Of a stretch of 64,000 bases of DNA, positions 1-12,086 are shown in pieces (within the stretch, counting starts at the first letter, position 1; each line of letters starts with the position of its first letter). The stretch is from Marchantia polymorpha subsp. ruderalis. Taxonomy: Eukaryota; Streptophyta; Marchantiopsida; Marchantiales; Marchantiaceae. Under the pieces are notes generated by a model. It was not told where the DNA came from, searched no databases, and worked only from the letters and a program-made list of their open reading frames with translations. Location of the stretch: the NCBI GenBank assembly GCA_037833965.1, contig AP031356.1, positions 20,110,501-20,174,500 on the forward strand, read 5' to 3'. The position numbers and the translations under genes were made by a program.

Positions 1-1870
1 CCAAGAGTGTCGTGCCGACAATATCAATGTTTAGGTTGGGGCGAAATTGGAATCGCTGGGAATGCTGATGCAAGAGTGATTATCACATTGGGATATGCTC
101 CGGAGTAGAGTTTCACCACATGGACGCCTGGCTTCAAGAGGATGTCTGGGGCCGCAGCATTTGTTGCGGTTGCGAAATTCTTTTCTGTGCCCGTGGAGAG
201 GAATGCGAAGATGATCAATGTCCAGTCCGGTAAATTCTTGATTCTTGCGGCACTCTTTGGAGCTTGCTCTTTCAGTCAGTGAAGGTAAGCAGCATCCTCC
301 GTTACCGATTTTCACAAATCCGGGCACCTGTCAGCATGACATTCGTTCTGTACTGGGCACCATGCGAACCAAATCATCAGTACGATAATTGGTCCGGTGC
401 TTCACCATCATGTCTATATCTATGTGGTCACATGTAATCCGATTCTTTTGTAAATTTATAGCATCCTCAAAGCAGCGACTGCTTTATGGTCTCATCTGCG
501 GTGATGTTCTCATGTCGAGGACAGGGGAATTCTATCTCTACACACGGAATCACACGCTTGTGCAGGTCACATGAATGCCATGAATTAAACACAAACTCTG
601 GCTTAAGAGATCTAGAGAGGCCAATTCCCACAAATTGTAGGAAGCGTATTTGTGAGATTTGTAAGCAAGACTCGTTTTCATTAGGTCATGGCAGGCCACT
701 TGACTCTTGCAAAGTCTGCGATGGCGTCGATACGGAAGGTGAGGTGCTGATCCACCCTAAACCCAAAACTTTGAGAGACTTTTCACACTACGGCACTCTA
801 CACCGCCGCGACGGAGGCTTAAGTTTGACGACTCTGTTGTTCTGATCCAAATTTCTCAAGGGCAGTGATATGGACGACTCGTAAACCTTCTGATTCTCGC
901 TGTGTCGAGTCAAATTGGCCTCCTGGCTTTCTGCTGCTCGGGTCAGATTTTGAGTCTTCTTCGTGAGGCCAATCTAGCTGTCAAAGAAAAAGTCCGAGGA
1001 TTGATCTGGTTTGCAAAGAGTGCAGTACGTCCAATTCCTCGTGCGAATGTCCAATACGATTGCCTACCATCCTTTCATTCACGATCGTAACTGACTGTGA
1101 TCACAAGCAGCAATTTGTCAAGACTGGATCGACAAGCAACCCGACTTGCGCTGAGATTCTCTCGTGACCTACCTCCTCTCGACAGTTAGACTAGAGTCTC
1201 CAGCAGTCAGTGAACATGATTTGCCAATTGCAGCACTCGCATGAAATTCAGCGCAATGAACTCCAACAACTGTCCCAGCCATTTGCCAAACCCTACCGAG
1301 CCTCGCCGAATGAAATGGTGGTAGTCGAAGACAATCGATCGACCTTCAGCGTCCAATTACGACAGACGCGGCGATTCTCGGGTACATTTGCAACATTTCC
1401 TGTCACCACAACTCTTAAACCTTCCGGTGCTATTCTTCAGATACTAAACAAACAAACACTCGAGAAAATCCACATTCACCTCGCTCGTCGTCGAAATGGC
1501 TGAGAGCAAAGTGTCACTGTCTGATTTGGTTCCACTCCATGCTACGAATGGCTCGAAGACCATCTGATCTGATCCACGTCGCCATGTCCAAGCGCATCAC
1601 AGAGTGCGTCATCGCTGTCGTGAGATCATTCTCGTCTGCTTCGGTCCTTGAGCAGCTTCAACGATATAATAAAATAGTTTTATTATATTAATGGAAAAAA
1701 AGTTTCTACCGGTATGGCAATGTCAAGTTTCTTTCCAAGTGGTATTGCATTTTGGTATTTTTTACCATGTAAATATTTCTTAACACTTGTGTATTTTACA
1801 TCAATATTTATTGTCAATTCTATATTTGACATATTTAGTGTTGTACATACATTTTGATAAGTTTATATAC
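1..1870. other. Stretch with no supported gene
   Basis: Mixed-composition sequence that becomes strongly AT-rich after about 1660. Open frames of roughly 60-120 codons exist (minus strand 31-327, plus strand 486-845 and 1210-1503). None shows a recognisable domain or consistent splice structure. The plus-strand frame at 486-845 has two CxxC pairs (CEIC and CKVC, about 20 residues apart), which may be chance. An exon of a gene running off the left edge cannot be excluded. Confidence 0.4.
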
Positions 1871-1939
1871 TTATTTATAGCTATATATTTTATATCGTAA
1901 ATATATATCTGAACCTATCGTATTATATATAAATATCGT

Positions 1940-2815
1940 TATATAGCCCCTGTATATGGGTATAGTATAACCCCCGGTGATATATATAAATATATTTATA
2001 TGAAATATTACGATATTAATATTTAGATATATCACCAGGGGCTGATTAATCTTCAACCTAAGTATACAGACAGTATATGGTCCGTGTGGAAAAAGTTGAA
2101 GTTCGCGATTACAGCTATTTCTAATGTATTCCAAAGATGACATGGAGTCACCTGCCACGAAAGAAGCTGATTGCCAATTCCACGATCTAAACGTCGCATC
2201 AAGGTTCAAAGTGATTAAAAAACGGACTGGTGGGTTGGAATTTTTTGTGAAGTCACAAGTGGTGTTAGGATTAGTTGTTGTTCAATGCAAGTGCGGTGGG
2301 GGTGACTTTTTCTGGACATTCTATGTTAGGCATTACAAAAGTGATCATGTGCGAAAAATTAACATCCCTAATTGTTTCAAAAATCCTACTGCAGCCACAG
2401 TATCTATATCCCATTGAGCTATTCCATCAAACTGGGACAAAAAGCATGTGCAGTGAAACGTAGCGAAAGGTTTAATGTAGTCATTGAGTTATTCGACGCA
2501 TTTGCATTGAACACTAATGTAGTCATTGAGTTATTCGACGCATTTGCATTGAACACTAATGTTTAAACTGTCACTTGTGCATCTTGTTCTCACCCACAAG
2601 GAACCTTGACGTGCCTTTTAAATCGCGGAGGTGGCAGTCAGCTTCTTATGTGACAGGTGATATCATGGCATCTTTGGAGTGCATTAGAAAGAAATGTAGT
2701 CGCAAATTTTATATTTTTCCAAACGGACCCTATAGACCTATCCGTCCAATGACTAAAGTCTGTATACTAGTGTGATGGCTAATTAGCCCAAGGTGAGGGA
2801 TAACTAGCCGCTCCC
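1940..2815. mobile_element. Long inverted-repeat (TIR/foldback) element, non-autonomous
   Basis: The segment at about 2600-2815 on the plus strand is a diverged inverted copy of about 2040-2209. Conceptual translations of the two arms align: both contain WQSAS, then GD.M.SLE.IR and a FP.GPY block. The right terminus (2783-2815) read on the minus strand begins GGGAGCGGCTAGTTATCCCT and is nearly the same as the terminus of the MITE at 48727, so the two belong to one family, probably PIF/Harbinger-like. The left terminus looks rearranged: an AT-rich hairpin (about 1970-2046, arms around CGGTGATATA and TATCACCAGG) sits where the matching end should be. No transposase is visible between the arms. 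The inverted arms are seen directly. The superfamily is inferred from the shared end and the flanking sequence of the second copy. Confidence 0.55.
2473..2562. repeat. 42-bp tandem duplication
   Basis: A 42-bp unit beginning TAATGTAGTCATTGAG occurs twice without a mismatch, followed by the first six bases of a third copy. It lies in the spacer between the arms of the inverted-repeat element and looks recent, because the copies are identical. Confidence 0.9.
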
Positions 2816-5187
2816 TATTGATATATAAGATATTGTGTACATGATATAAAGATTTTAAAAAACCATTGAATTGATAGATATTTTGTATATATAATTTTTT
2901 ATTTTATTTTATTTTTATGTTTATTTGGTATAAATTTTTTTAATGTAAGATTGATGTGATGTTTTCCACATAGTTAATATTATATGGAGTTTTTATTTGA
3001 AATAGTTAAATCCTCGACATATAAAAAAATCTAACTCATCCACTTACCTTGAGTATGATATGTACTAATGGATACGTCAATATCTTCCAATCCTTCTTCT
3101 CAGTTACCAATTGCATTTGAGTCAAAAATTTAATTTTGATCGCACAACACTTCAAAATTTGCATTTATGGATTCAAAGTTCGAATGATGGACATGTAGTT
3201 AAATTTTTCTTAGGCCTCAAATAGAAAATATGCTTGTCACTATACCCGAAATAGAAGATAACTTCACCTTGGGATTATTCACATACCATGGTTCTTGCAC
3301 TCTAGATTCATGTTCTAAATTCTATGATTTGCACCACTACCGATAACTTCCATGAGACTCAAGAACACGTCAAGCACAATCAAACGTAATCATTTGATAC
3401 TCATATCATACTCGATGATGTGACATAAAGTTCCGTAAATCTAAATGTAATCGCCTATATTTATCAACGTGACCAAACTTGCCCGTTCGAAACTAATCAC
3501 CATTAAATAACATGATTGTTAATGAAAGTATCACAAACCACATTATTGCTATAAATATACGGTTGAAACATTTCTTCCTAAACTTTGTACCACGGTACAA
3601 CTGTGGATAGCAATTTCAGCAAAGACGTCAGAATCAAAAGAAAGCACACAGAAGCCAGTTGACACGCATCTTGGTTGACTTCAAACTATGAAATGATTTA
3701 TTATACTGCGATTGAAAATAAAAGAACCTTGAGAAAGGTAGTGAAATTGAAAACCAGAAATTCCGTGGAAATGTACCTTTCTTGAAACAGAATGGTTTGA
3801 TGTAATTTACTAAATGTATGTTTCCTTGTGTTATTATATTTTTATTTTGTTTTCGTCTCAATTACTTTACACACTTTACTAGCTGAATAAGCAGGCGTAA
3901 CATAATGTGAAATTGAATACGGAAAGTCAAAAAGCTGATTGCTTACATAAAGACATTATCTTCGGATAGACAAAGCAGTAAAGCAAAACAAAAACATAAC
4001 GAATTATACACTGAAGAATCCATCCACAACTTACAAGGTGGTATTTCCGTTGTGCCAGTTCGAGATCAGAACAAGCATCCCATTACACGCACGCACAAAC
4101 ATAAAAAGAGGAAGAAGGCTTCATCTACCTACAATGGCTACATTGTAGGTGGATGAAGGTAATAAAAACAGTCATCCAAATTTTGAAAACTTACAAGATA
4201 GAACCGTGGAAACATTTCCAACCCAGAACAGAACTCAACTCAATACCCGAGGCCGTCTTCTCTAGCACCTGAGGCGTATACGTAGTATGAGATTCAAGCA
4301 ACTCAACTCATACACCTTTGTCATGAGATTCGGTACATTCCGAGGGTAGGCTGAGAGAAACACATAATCTACACTGCGTAGCTCAGAACAAGACAGTTTC
4401 TGCAAAAGGTTTGAGTGATTGCAGTTCCAAAGGAAAATGATATAAGAAGAAATGAACGAGCTGGCCAGTCATGTCATAAACCACAGAATGATTAGCATTA
4501 TGGGCTTCGGCAGCGTTTGACTTTGTACCATACCTTGACCTTTCCCTGAATTACACTCAAAGGGTTCATCTCATGGTACTGTATAGCTGGATTCGTCAGA
4601 AAATGCTGTGAAGACTCCTAAGAGTCGCATGATCAAACAGAATTCCGGAGGTGAGGAGGAATCCCTTTGAAAACTAGATAACCATCTTAGAAGAAGAGCA
4701 CACGTAATTGTCCTGATTGAAGTCTTTCCTCCTTGAATAATCGAAACTCGGTCAAAACTGATTGCAAAAATGTACAGACTTGGAAGTCCCACGTCGCGGA
4801 TGGGACTCAGTAACGTGCAAAGGCAGGTACGAACGTGCTCATGATGCAGTACTGCGATGATGCACGCCAAGTGAGACGCAATTGACAAAAACAGCCCAAC
4901 ATCTTAGCAACCAACACGTTGCCACAAATTACAAATGGCAGAAGTGATTTCATAAGAAAGAAAGACCGTCCTATTTGTGCTGCCCTTCCTCTTCCCATAT
5001 CCTTGCGATTAAGGTATGATATTCTGAGCAGCGGGTTGATAGCTAGTTGCAAAACGAGGAGCATTGCTATTCTATTTCTCAAAGTTTAGATACATCCCTG
5101 AGCACCTGGAAGACAGAAGTTACTCTTCTAGATGTTTCCTACCCAAACTACAGCGACTGAAAGGTGAGTACTTTTAAAAAATTGCAA
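2816..5187. other. Intergenic stretch without a supported gene
   Basis: AT-rich to about 4000 and mixed afterwards. Short open frames on the minus strand at 4571-4888 and 4807-5082 overlap in different frames and show no domain. They lie downstream of the PRKRIP1-type gene and may be its 3' UTR or chance. The only clear structure is the inverted repeat at 4119-4158. Confidence 0.5.
4119..4158. repeat. Short-loop inverted repeat (18-bp arms)
   Basis: Arms at 4119-4136 and 4141-4158 are reverse complements except for one position (a G:U pair in one RNA orientation), around a 4-base loop GCTA. The loop is too short for a plant microRNA precursor, whose arm-to-arm distance is normally longer. 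It resembles the other short perfect inverted repeats in this window. Confidence 0.85.
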
Positions 5188-6118
5188 TCACCGTGACTTA
5201 GAAAAAACATGAGGAGTTGCGACAGCAGTCCTATCCTGCGAGATGTTTCCTCCACCTGTATTGCTCTTTGTCTGCTTATCATCGGGGTTTTCTTCGTCAT
5301 TCGAGGAATCTTCTTCATTCCTCTGCCCAGAACTAGGTTGATCTGTAGGTGGTCTTGGCGGCCTTTTAGCCCTTTTATTCTCCTTCTTCTTCAAGCGCCT
5401 CGCTCTTTTCTTGGCTGTACGTTCCTCGGCAGCGAGAATCCTCTCCTCACGTCGGGCCAAAAATTCGGTTTCCTCTTTCCTTTTGATATAATCGAGCTCC
5501 ATCCGGGACAAACGATCCTGCTCTCTTCGTCGCATTTGTCGATACTGATTCCCGAAATCAAATGTGATCATCAGAACGTTCCCAGTGGTTGACGAAAACA
5601 TAAACGTAAGCGAATTCAAGTGCCAGAAATCAAAATCAAAATCAAACTCTTCTTCCTTCATCAGAGATATGTAAAGTATTGTTTGGGCGAAATTCTTTTT
5701 GACAATACTTTCCTTCTTTTGAAGCTCAGAAACAGAGGCAACTGAGAGAAGTGAGCAGATAAATTGAATCGCTTAGGATGTTGAATGTCAGAGAAGTCCC
5801 CATATCTCTTCTCAGAGGGGAAGGATCTTTAGTGACTTCGTGAACGTGTGTACAGTTTAGAAGAAATACCTGATGAAAGTCTCCAGAGCCAGAACCAGCA
5901 GAACTGCCTGAAGTATTGCTGATGCGAACTGGCACCTGCTCACTGATACGCCGTAACTTCTCCTCCAAGTCTTCATCATCCTTTCTGTCAGCTACAGCTC
6001 CATCTCCTCTATATTCAACAATTTGGTTACCGGTACCCTGAACCTGGTTTTGTTCTGGCAAAGCTACAATCTGCGTGTTTCCATCCGTATACGTCTGCGA
6101 AGTCGTATAACGGGGCAT
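5188..6118 (-). CDS. PRKRIP1: PRKR-interacting protein 1 homolog (spliceosomal protein), 2 exons
   Basis: Model: exon 1 from 6118 to 5870, exon 2 from 5544 to 5188, giving 201 residues. The donor follows CATCAG and the acceptor is AATCAG before TAT; both sit between codons, so the junction reads GSGDFHQ-YRQMRRREQDR. That stretch is the hallmark of the PRKRIP1 family (GSG-[DE]-FH, then Y-R-x2-RRRE). Residues 1-75 are acidic and polar. Residues 84-150 form a long charged helix with repeated RREER and EERTAKKR clusters, then a Lys/Arg-rich nuclear-targeting run and a disordered Pro/Ser/Asp tail. The animal protein is a component of the catalytic spliceosome, where it contacts the U2 snRNP; a nuclear splicing role here is inferred from the family. 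A larger reading frame runs past the donor (VFLLNC...) but is intron. The likely 5' leader lies at 6119-6200. Confidence 0.9.
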
Positions 6119-6969
6119 TTCGAAAACTTGCGCAGATTCTCAGCTAACCCTAGCCACTGCTCCCCTCTAAACGATTTATCGACAAGTAGCTAGAAAATTT
6201 AGTCGTCGACTGACTGGATGTTAATGTCCTATATGAGTATATGGGGCGAGATGGAGCTGACTGCTCGGATGGTAGGGTTTAGCTCGCTGATGGCCCGCTC
6301 GACACAGAACATTTAACTCCTGTGATCCTCTCTCTGCCACAATCCACCGATTGATACCATCTATGTCAGAATGCTCTTACAGAATAGGCCCCGGCGAAGG
6401 GTAAACGACGATCAGTATAGACCACAAAAAGTCTACCCAAATCGAATTGGAGCTCAAGTACGATAACGTACTGAAACTCAAACACATGGTGACGTTTTCG
6501 TGCTTGATTTTTCCAAACAAGACTTTCCATAATCACGACCTGGTTTCATATTCACGTTTCACATCTCAAACTTCTCCATAATTTCGCCTCTACTGCCCAG
6601 ACCCCATTGAAACTATGGCACTGAACCTGATGAAGGTTTCCCGACAAACACCTTCAGTGAATGGCGCCTTCTTGCAAACAAAAATGGCCCTTGTTCTCTT
6701 CATTCATCAAAACAAACTACTATACCACAACTGTGTCAAAAACAAACGGGGAGATTTGCGCAAGAGAGAACGTGGTGGTCAAGCAATCCGAGCATTTCCA
6801 AGCAATGGTGGTGGTAATCTGGACATTGAGAAAACACATTCTGCCCATACCGCGTGATGGTGGCAAGCGCTAGTATACGCCACTCGACATCCGCCGCGAC
6901 TGGCTCAAGCCGCCGTGTCATCGTCCATGCTCGACTGCGAAGCAAGAAGCACCTTCAAGCCTGCGTCTG

Positions 6970-7014
6970 TGCCATGCCATGCCCTGCCCTGCCCTGCCCC
7001 GCCCCGCCCCGCCC
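6970..7014. repeat. (TGCCC)n-type simple repeat
   Basis: Nine imperfect pentamers: TGCCA twice, then TGCCC, then CGCCC. This G-free, C-rich run explains the long open frames around it on both strands. Confidence 0.9.
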
Positions 7015-7364
7015 TGACCCTCTGTCCAATTGCAAATTGTCCGCTCTATCTCGCGTTCATGCCTCGTGCTGTCCAATTGCAAATTCTCCGCTCTGAATTT
7101 TCCGCTCCATCTCGCGTTCATGTGTCGTGCATCGTCGGCCTCTCTTGCACATTCCACGCCCGCCGCCACGTCCAGATGCAACTCTGATGCAGTCGATCGA
7201 TCGATGTCACATTCTTGCCCGTTGGGAGGGAGCATGTTAATTAGAGGTTTACGAGCCCTTGCACGAGCCACATACAAATTTGATAAAATACGCGTGACTG
7301 GACGAGATGGGAATAATAATTTGACAGTTAAGTACATATACCCGAGTTTATTTCAGAGCCCAAC

Positions 7365-7570
7365 ATTGGGTGCCCATACCCATGCTCATGGGTTTTGGGT
7401 GGGTTTTGGATGACATTATTTTTCCATGGGTGGGCACAAGTAAGGGCTAAGGGCAGTGGTTGTCAAGATCCAACCAGGAATTTGCGTAATTTGAGTAGCA
7501 TGGGTGGGCACAGGTAATGCTATGGGTTGGGTTAGGTTGCTGCTGATGGTTATGGTCTGGTCTGGATTGG
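7365..7570. repeat. GGGT-rich repeat block
   Basis: A run of degenerate GGGTGGG/GGGTTTT words with two near-identical stretches starting CATGGGTGGGCACA at about 7425 and 7500. Such asymmetric G-rich blocks are common in subterminal regions of plant DNA transposons, but no terminal inverted repeat was found here. Origin unknown. Confidence 0.5.
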
Positions 7571-8793
7571 ATGGGATGCAGATTTGAAGTAAAATGGTGG
7601 CCCTGATATATAGAGAATTTGATATATTACACTATGATAGAAAGAGAATGGGAGACAGCATTACTTCGAGTTTCATTTCCATTGAGCTTGGAATATGCGT
7701 TAGGAAAACACGACTCTGGCCATTTGAGACTCTTCCAAGTATGTGATAGATTCTCATCCCAATAACAAATAAACAACAAATATCATCTCGCACGATAGCA
7801 ACTCGAGAATTCCGAGGTCCATCTATCTTGACCAACAAATCAGCCACGCTAAACCTCAAAATGAGTACACTGATACCTCTGATTAAATTCAAGTCTTGCA
7901 CTTCGATCTTACATCAACAAGAGCTAGTTGGGCATCAGGTATTTATAGTCAACAACAATGCTACTCAGAGTGATGCCACACATGTTGGAGAAACTTACTG
8001 CAGGCAAACGGTAACTTTCTTTGTGTCAAATTTTTTTTCCTTTTTTTGGATGAATCTCTCTAAATGATAACTATCATCAACTATATTATCTTCAACTTAG
8101 AGGGACAGTATAAAAAAATTTCTAATAATAACGAAGTACATATAGTCATCAACTTTTGGCCTTTCTAATACAAAAGAAGAATATGTTGACTCTTCCCAAA
8201 CTGTTCAATGGTTAAATATAAGAGAATTGATGCTTTCAACAACTCATGATTACAATCACATATATATGACATACTTTTTAGCTTGAGCTAAGCACAACGG
8301 TCATAGATAAAACAAAACGAGCATAAGAAACTATTATTTTTATTTAATACCATATCAAACCTTGAATAGAGATGTAGATCCTTGCAACAAACTTGCATAT
8401 AAGCATTTTTTTGGTACACAATAGTTACTACAATCTCATTTCCATAGCCACAAGCCTAAATCTTTGGCGTGTAAAGGTATCTTCAGCCTTCCCTAATATG
8501 ATTCATGTGATTCGCTACTTCATATTACTATGATGGGTATGGGGCAGAAGTTTGATATATCTCAAAACTTTCCAAGATTTTCACTCAGAATGTGATGTCC
8601 GTAATTCCTCCGCATATATTCAAATTGTTTTTCTTTATTGACTATCGTTCAATTTAGCAAAATAGGAGTTATTTTTTCGGGCATTGAATTTTGTGTTAAC
8701 GCATTGTACAATATCAAGGAAATGTTCTTACTCAAATTAAAAAAAATTGGTGTAAAAAGAGCATCCGTATGGTGTAAATATTAGATGGCATTG

Positions 8794-9297
8794 TTAGTAG
8801 TTATAGGAAGAACACGAGGAAGATATAATGTTACAATAATCACTCCAACATGTATAGCCATAGATGTGTTTGAACATAATACTGTAAAAAGCGTTGATGA
8901 CACAGTTGAAATGTTTAGACTTTGCATGTTCATCTTCGTCAACACATACTTCAGACAAGATTTCACCACTTGTATCTAAACCAAAGTGCACGTTTGAAAA
9001 CAAAATATTATTACACCGCAAAATCATGAAACGTGAGTTCATTTGTAGATGTTGTAATTTTGATAATGTGTACCAGACTGACAGAAATTTCTTTCCTATG
9101 AGGTAAATCTTTGATAATACTCGAGCTTCTCGTTCACCTCTTGATCCATAGCTTGAGATAAAATAGTTCCTTGTAGCAATTATAGATTCACCTTCTAACA
9201 TGATCATAACAGAAACTTCATATATTGATACTGACACCCAACTTTCTTTGTGAACTAAGATGATTAGAGGGGCTCGAGTCAATCTAGTGGTAGGCAA
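8794..9297 (-). other. Unrecognised open frame, 167 codons
   Basis: An uninterrupted frame in AT-rich DNA, longer than expected by chance. It contains GESIIATRNYF, a basic R-G-E-R-E-A-R-V segment, and an acidic C-terminal patch (EVCVDEDEHAKSK). No family was recognised. There is no paired exon, no clear start context and no promoter. It could be a remnant of a mobile element or of a captured gene. Translation is not supported by anything beyond the open frame. Confidence 0.2.
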
Positions 9298-11373
9298 TTT
9301 TGTGATAATAATTCTCGTTTTTTAAGGTATCAAGCCCATTGTGACATATGATTGATGTGTGAAAACTTTCAAGTGCCACGAACAGGTGCTTTCACCGACA
9401 TAGACCTATACGTTTCATAGTTGCTTTAACCTTGTCTTGACTTCGATTTTTACAGGAATGACACAAGCCATTGAAGTGGTAGATCTCGTTGCTTGTGCTG
9501 GAGATTTATGCCCGAGCATGAATCGCTCACCATCTCCGAGCAGTTCAGTTTAAACGCAATAATCGCAAATTTCGTTATCAACACTTCATAGTAAGAATTC
9601 ACAATTTGTGATTGTTTTTATTGAACCTTTACTCTTCAAGTAGATCAGCTCGCATAAATGATGATAGATGTGATCAACCATAGAATTTACCATCAATAAC
9701 TCTTCAGGATTGGGGAGTTATTGAGGTGACAAAATCAATACTTTGTCTTTCATAATGAGTGATAACATATCACTCATCACTCTCACTGATAAGTGAATAA
9801 TGACCACTGTACTCCATGCGACCGTCTCCATAGAAGACGAAAGAGTATGCTTCATCCCCTTGTCCTCAACATCGAGACTGTTGTGACCAACTGCAACATT
9901 GTCTTTCTGTGGCCCGTAGTTTGAACTCCTCAGGGTCTTAATGACGAATTAGCACCATTTGCATGCTCGCAAAGGCCTCGTCTGCTTAGAATTTAGAATA
10001 TATTCTCATCCTCTTCTTCCATGTACAGTAGAATCATTATCTCTGCCCACAACCTAAACAAATGGACACTTGGACTGACTCATTTACTGAGTATTTATTC
10101 ACTGATGTGGAAACTCAAGTGCAACAGTGTGTACTCCAGTCGAGTTAAGAGCATATAAGGTGTTGGTATTTGATCCCACCAGTTAGAGATTTACTGGAAT
10201 CTAGTTGCAGACTGGTTGTTTTACATCATAATATTAGAGGGCTTCTTTAATGTTACTCCTTTGCCGTTACTGTAATAGAGGAAATATGCAAAACGTATTT
10301 TCGTTGAAGATAATCCACTTAGTGGCGGATACTGTCCAGTGGAAAGAAATCCCAAGCAGCGATTTCACAAGGTTCCCAACGTACAATGCATGCATTGGAC
10401 AGTACCTCTCCTTTAAGTATCTGTGCACGAAGTATCTTGAGGTAAGAATGTGATCCCTTTGCTAATGAGATTCTACAAATGTACATGAAACTTTTTTGTT
10501 AGAAAATGCACTTGGAGTTATCACCAGTACTGTACTCGAGATGGATAATTCCATATCCAGGAAATCTTGTACGACGTGAAAACGACAGTGAGATAAAACT
10601 CTTCGAGCAAATAGTGCAGTAGACATTGATGAATGCAGGCTCAAAGGGCACCCACATATTCATTCTCACAGCACTTGTGGCAGTCTGCGGATCGTTGCTT
10701 GAATCAGGTCCTGGTGAGAATCAGCCATATTCAGCCTGAAGAGATAATGATGGACTTCGAGAAACAACGACGTTCAGAGCTAATTGCATGCACGCAGCTG
10801 TAAAGCGTTGCTCCAAACGGTGTCCGACTCGTGAAAGTCTTCTCGAATTCAACAGCTGCTCGTCCTGGTCGTCCGAAGCAGCAATTACTTTATGATTGAG
10901 CTGTGTCTTCTAGTGAAAATTGTCAAACCCATATGGTACAATTTGGACAGACGGATATGGTGCCGGCGTCCCGAACAGGTCTTGCTCATCCGGAACCGCA
11001 AGCAAGCATGCGTTTCTCATGACTCAATTCGTACAGCCCACAACTCGCAGCCGGCTAATCACATCAAGATTCAAGCTGTCCTTGCTCGCTTTAACTCACG
11101 GGAAAACTTGCTCGACCGGATGATGAGCATGTACTACTTCGAAGCCATCCATGCATCAGCTTAAAGACCTTACCAATTTCAAAGAAACTCGAACTTCTCT
11201 TCCTCGACCACTGTATTGCTGTCCTCTCTGTTGATGGAGAGGGGAAGTTTTGCAACCCACTGGCAGCTTCTGTAAATTCCAGCAAGCACTGATCGTAAGG
11301 GGGACAGGAAGCGGTCTCTCTGTGGAATTGTGGGAATTTTATAATATTGTGTTCGGCGATTCGAGAGACAAGC

Positions 11374-12086
11374 ATGAGACCAGGGGCTCGGAGTGAGTGC
11401 GATGAGCTGGAAGATGAGATTGAGAGAATACTCAGACATCAACAAACTCACGAGTTGACGTGCCCAGTTTGCGACTCGTGCGTGACCAAGCGACTGATCA
11501 TCCGAAAGAGAAAAAGATCGAGTACGACGGACGATGCGCATCGTCTGGCCAAAGCTCGCAAAAGCTGTGAGAAGGCCATAAGCAGTGTGATTAAGCGCCG
11601 CCACGAGGTGTACGACGCGCACAAAGAATGCATACGATCACAATCTCCGCCACATTCGCCCACCAGCGTGATTGTCGATGACGCCACGGATCCGGAGGAT
11701 GAAAAAGGCTGGAGCTGCTTTCCATGCCTTCCCTGCTTCTTCTCCTTCTTCTATGAGAGAGGTACTGTCACTCATGTCACGCCTGTGAGATGTTGATCGA
11801 GCTCTTCGCTTAATCTTTTAGATATTCGATAGCCGAGCAGCTCACATGCACTTCCTCATTCACGAGACTGAATTTGTTTTCAAGCGTTCAGAATTCTTAA
11901 TTAGCTCCTGGCCGAAAGTTCCAGGGTTCCAAAGCTTTTCCTGCAACTTGTTTCTTACTAAGGCCGTAATTCATTGCAGGTCCAGGACAGCTCGAGAGAC
12001 AAAGAAGTTTGAGAGATGCAGCAGCAGATTTCGGTCCAGACGATACAACTCCTCTTCTGCAGGCCCAGTCCCGCATTTCCAGCTGA
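11374..12086 (+). CDS. Small Cys-rich protein, similar to ER-body-like membrane proteins (MEB/VIT-like N-terminal region), 2 exons
   Basis: Model: exon 1 11374-11761, exon 2 11980-12086, 164 residues. The donor is GAGAGAG|GTACTG and the acceptor TTCATTGCAG|GT; both interrupt a Gly codon after its first base, so the frame is kept. The start is the first in-frame ATG, followed by an acidic helix (residues 8-21). Residues 29-48 contain CPVCDSC followed by TKRLIIRKRKR. Residues 114-130 are Trp/Cys/Phe-rich (WSCFPCLPCFFSFF), then a polar tail ending in LLQAQSRISS. A CxxC block followed by a basic strand, with a later CFxCFxxF block, is what I recall from plant membrane-protein-of-ER-body-like sequences. 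Those continue into a VIT1-type transporter domain, which is absent here. This may be a stand-alone short member or a truncated one. The family call is tentative; the gene structure is better supported. Confidence 0.55.

Larger units (their letters stand above)
6200..11373. other. Intergenic stretch without a confident gene
   Basis: The sequence between the PRKRIP1-type gene and the small Cys-rich gene. It holds a pyrimidine-rich 5-bp simple repeat, a GGGT-rich block and one long AT-rich open frame, listed separately. Several overlapping open frames at 6854-7413 on both strands are products of high GC content around the simple repeat and are not called. From 8000 to 10600 the sequence is AT-rich with no splice-consistent coding frame. 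At 10892-11164 a plus-strand frame upstream of the next gene may be leader sequence or noise. Confidence 0.45.

Noticed and set aside
4119..4158. Inverted repeat considered as a microRNA precursor
   Set aside because: A 4-base loop with 18-bp arms is too short for a plant pre-miRNA, and no known mature sequence was recognised.
5737..5757. Weak resemblance to a miR156-like word (GAGAGAAGTGAGCAG)
   Set aside because: The match is partial, there is no complementary arm nearby, and the site lies in the PRKRIP1-type intron without a stem-loop.
6854..7413. Several overlapping frames on both strands around 6.9-7.4 kb
   Set aside because: They are created by the C-rich (TGCCC)n repeat and the GC-rich flanks; none has a domain or a splice partner.
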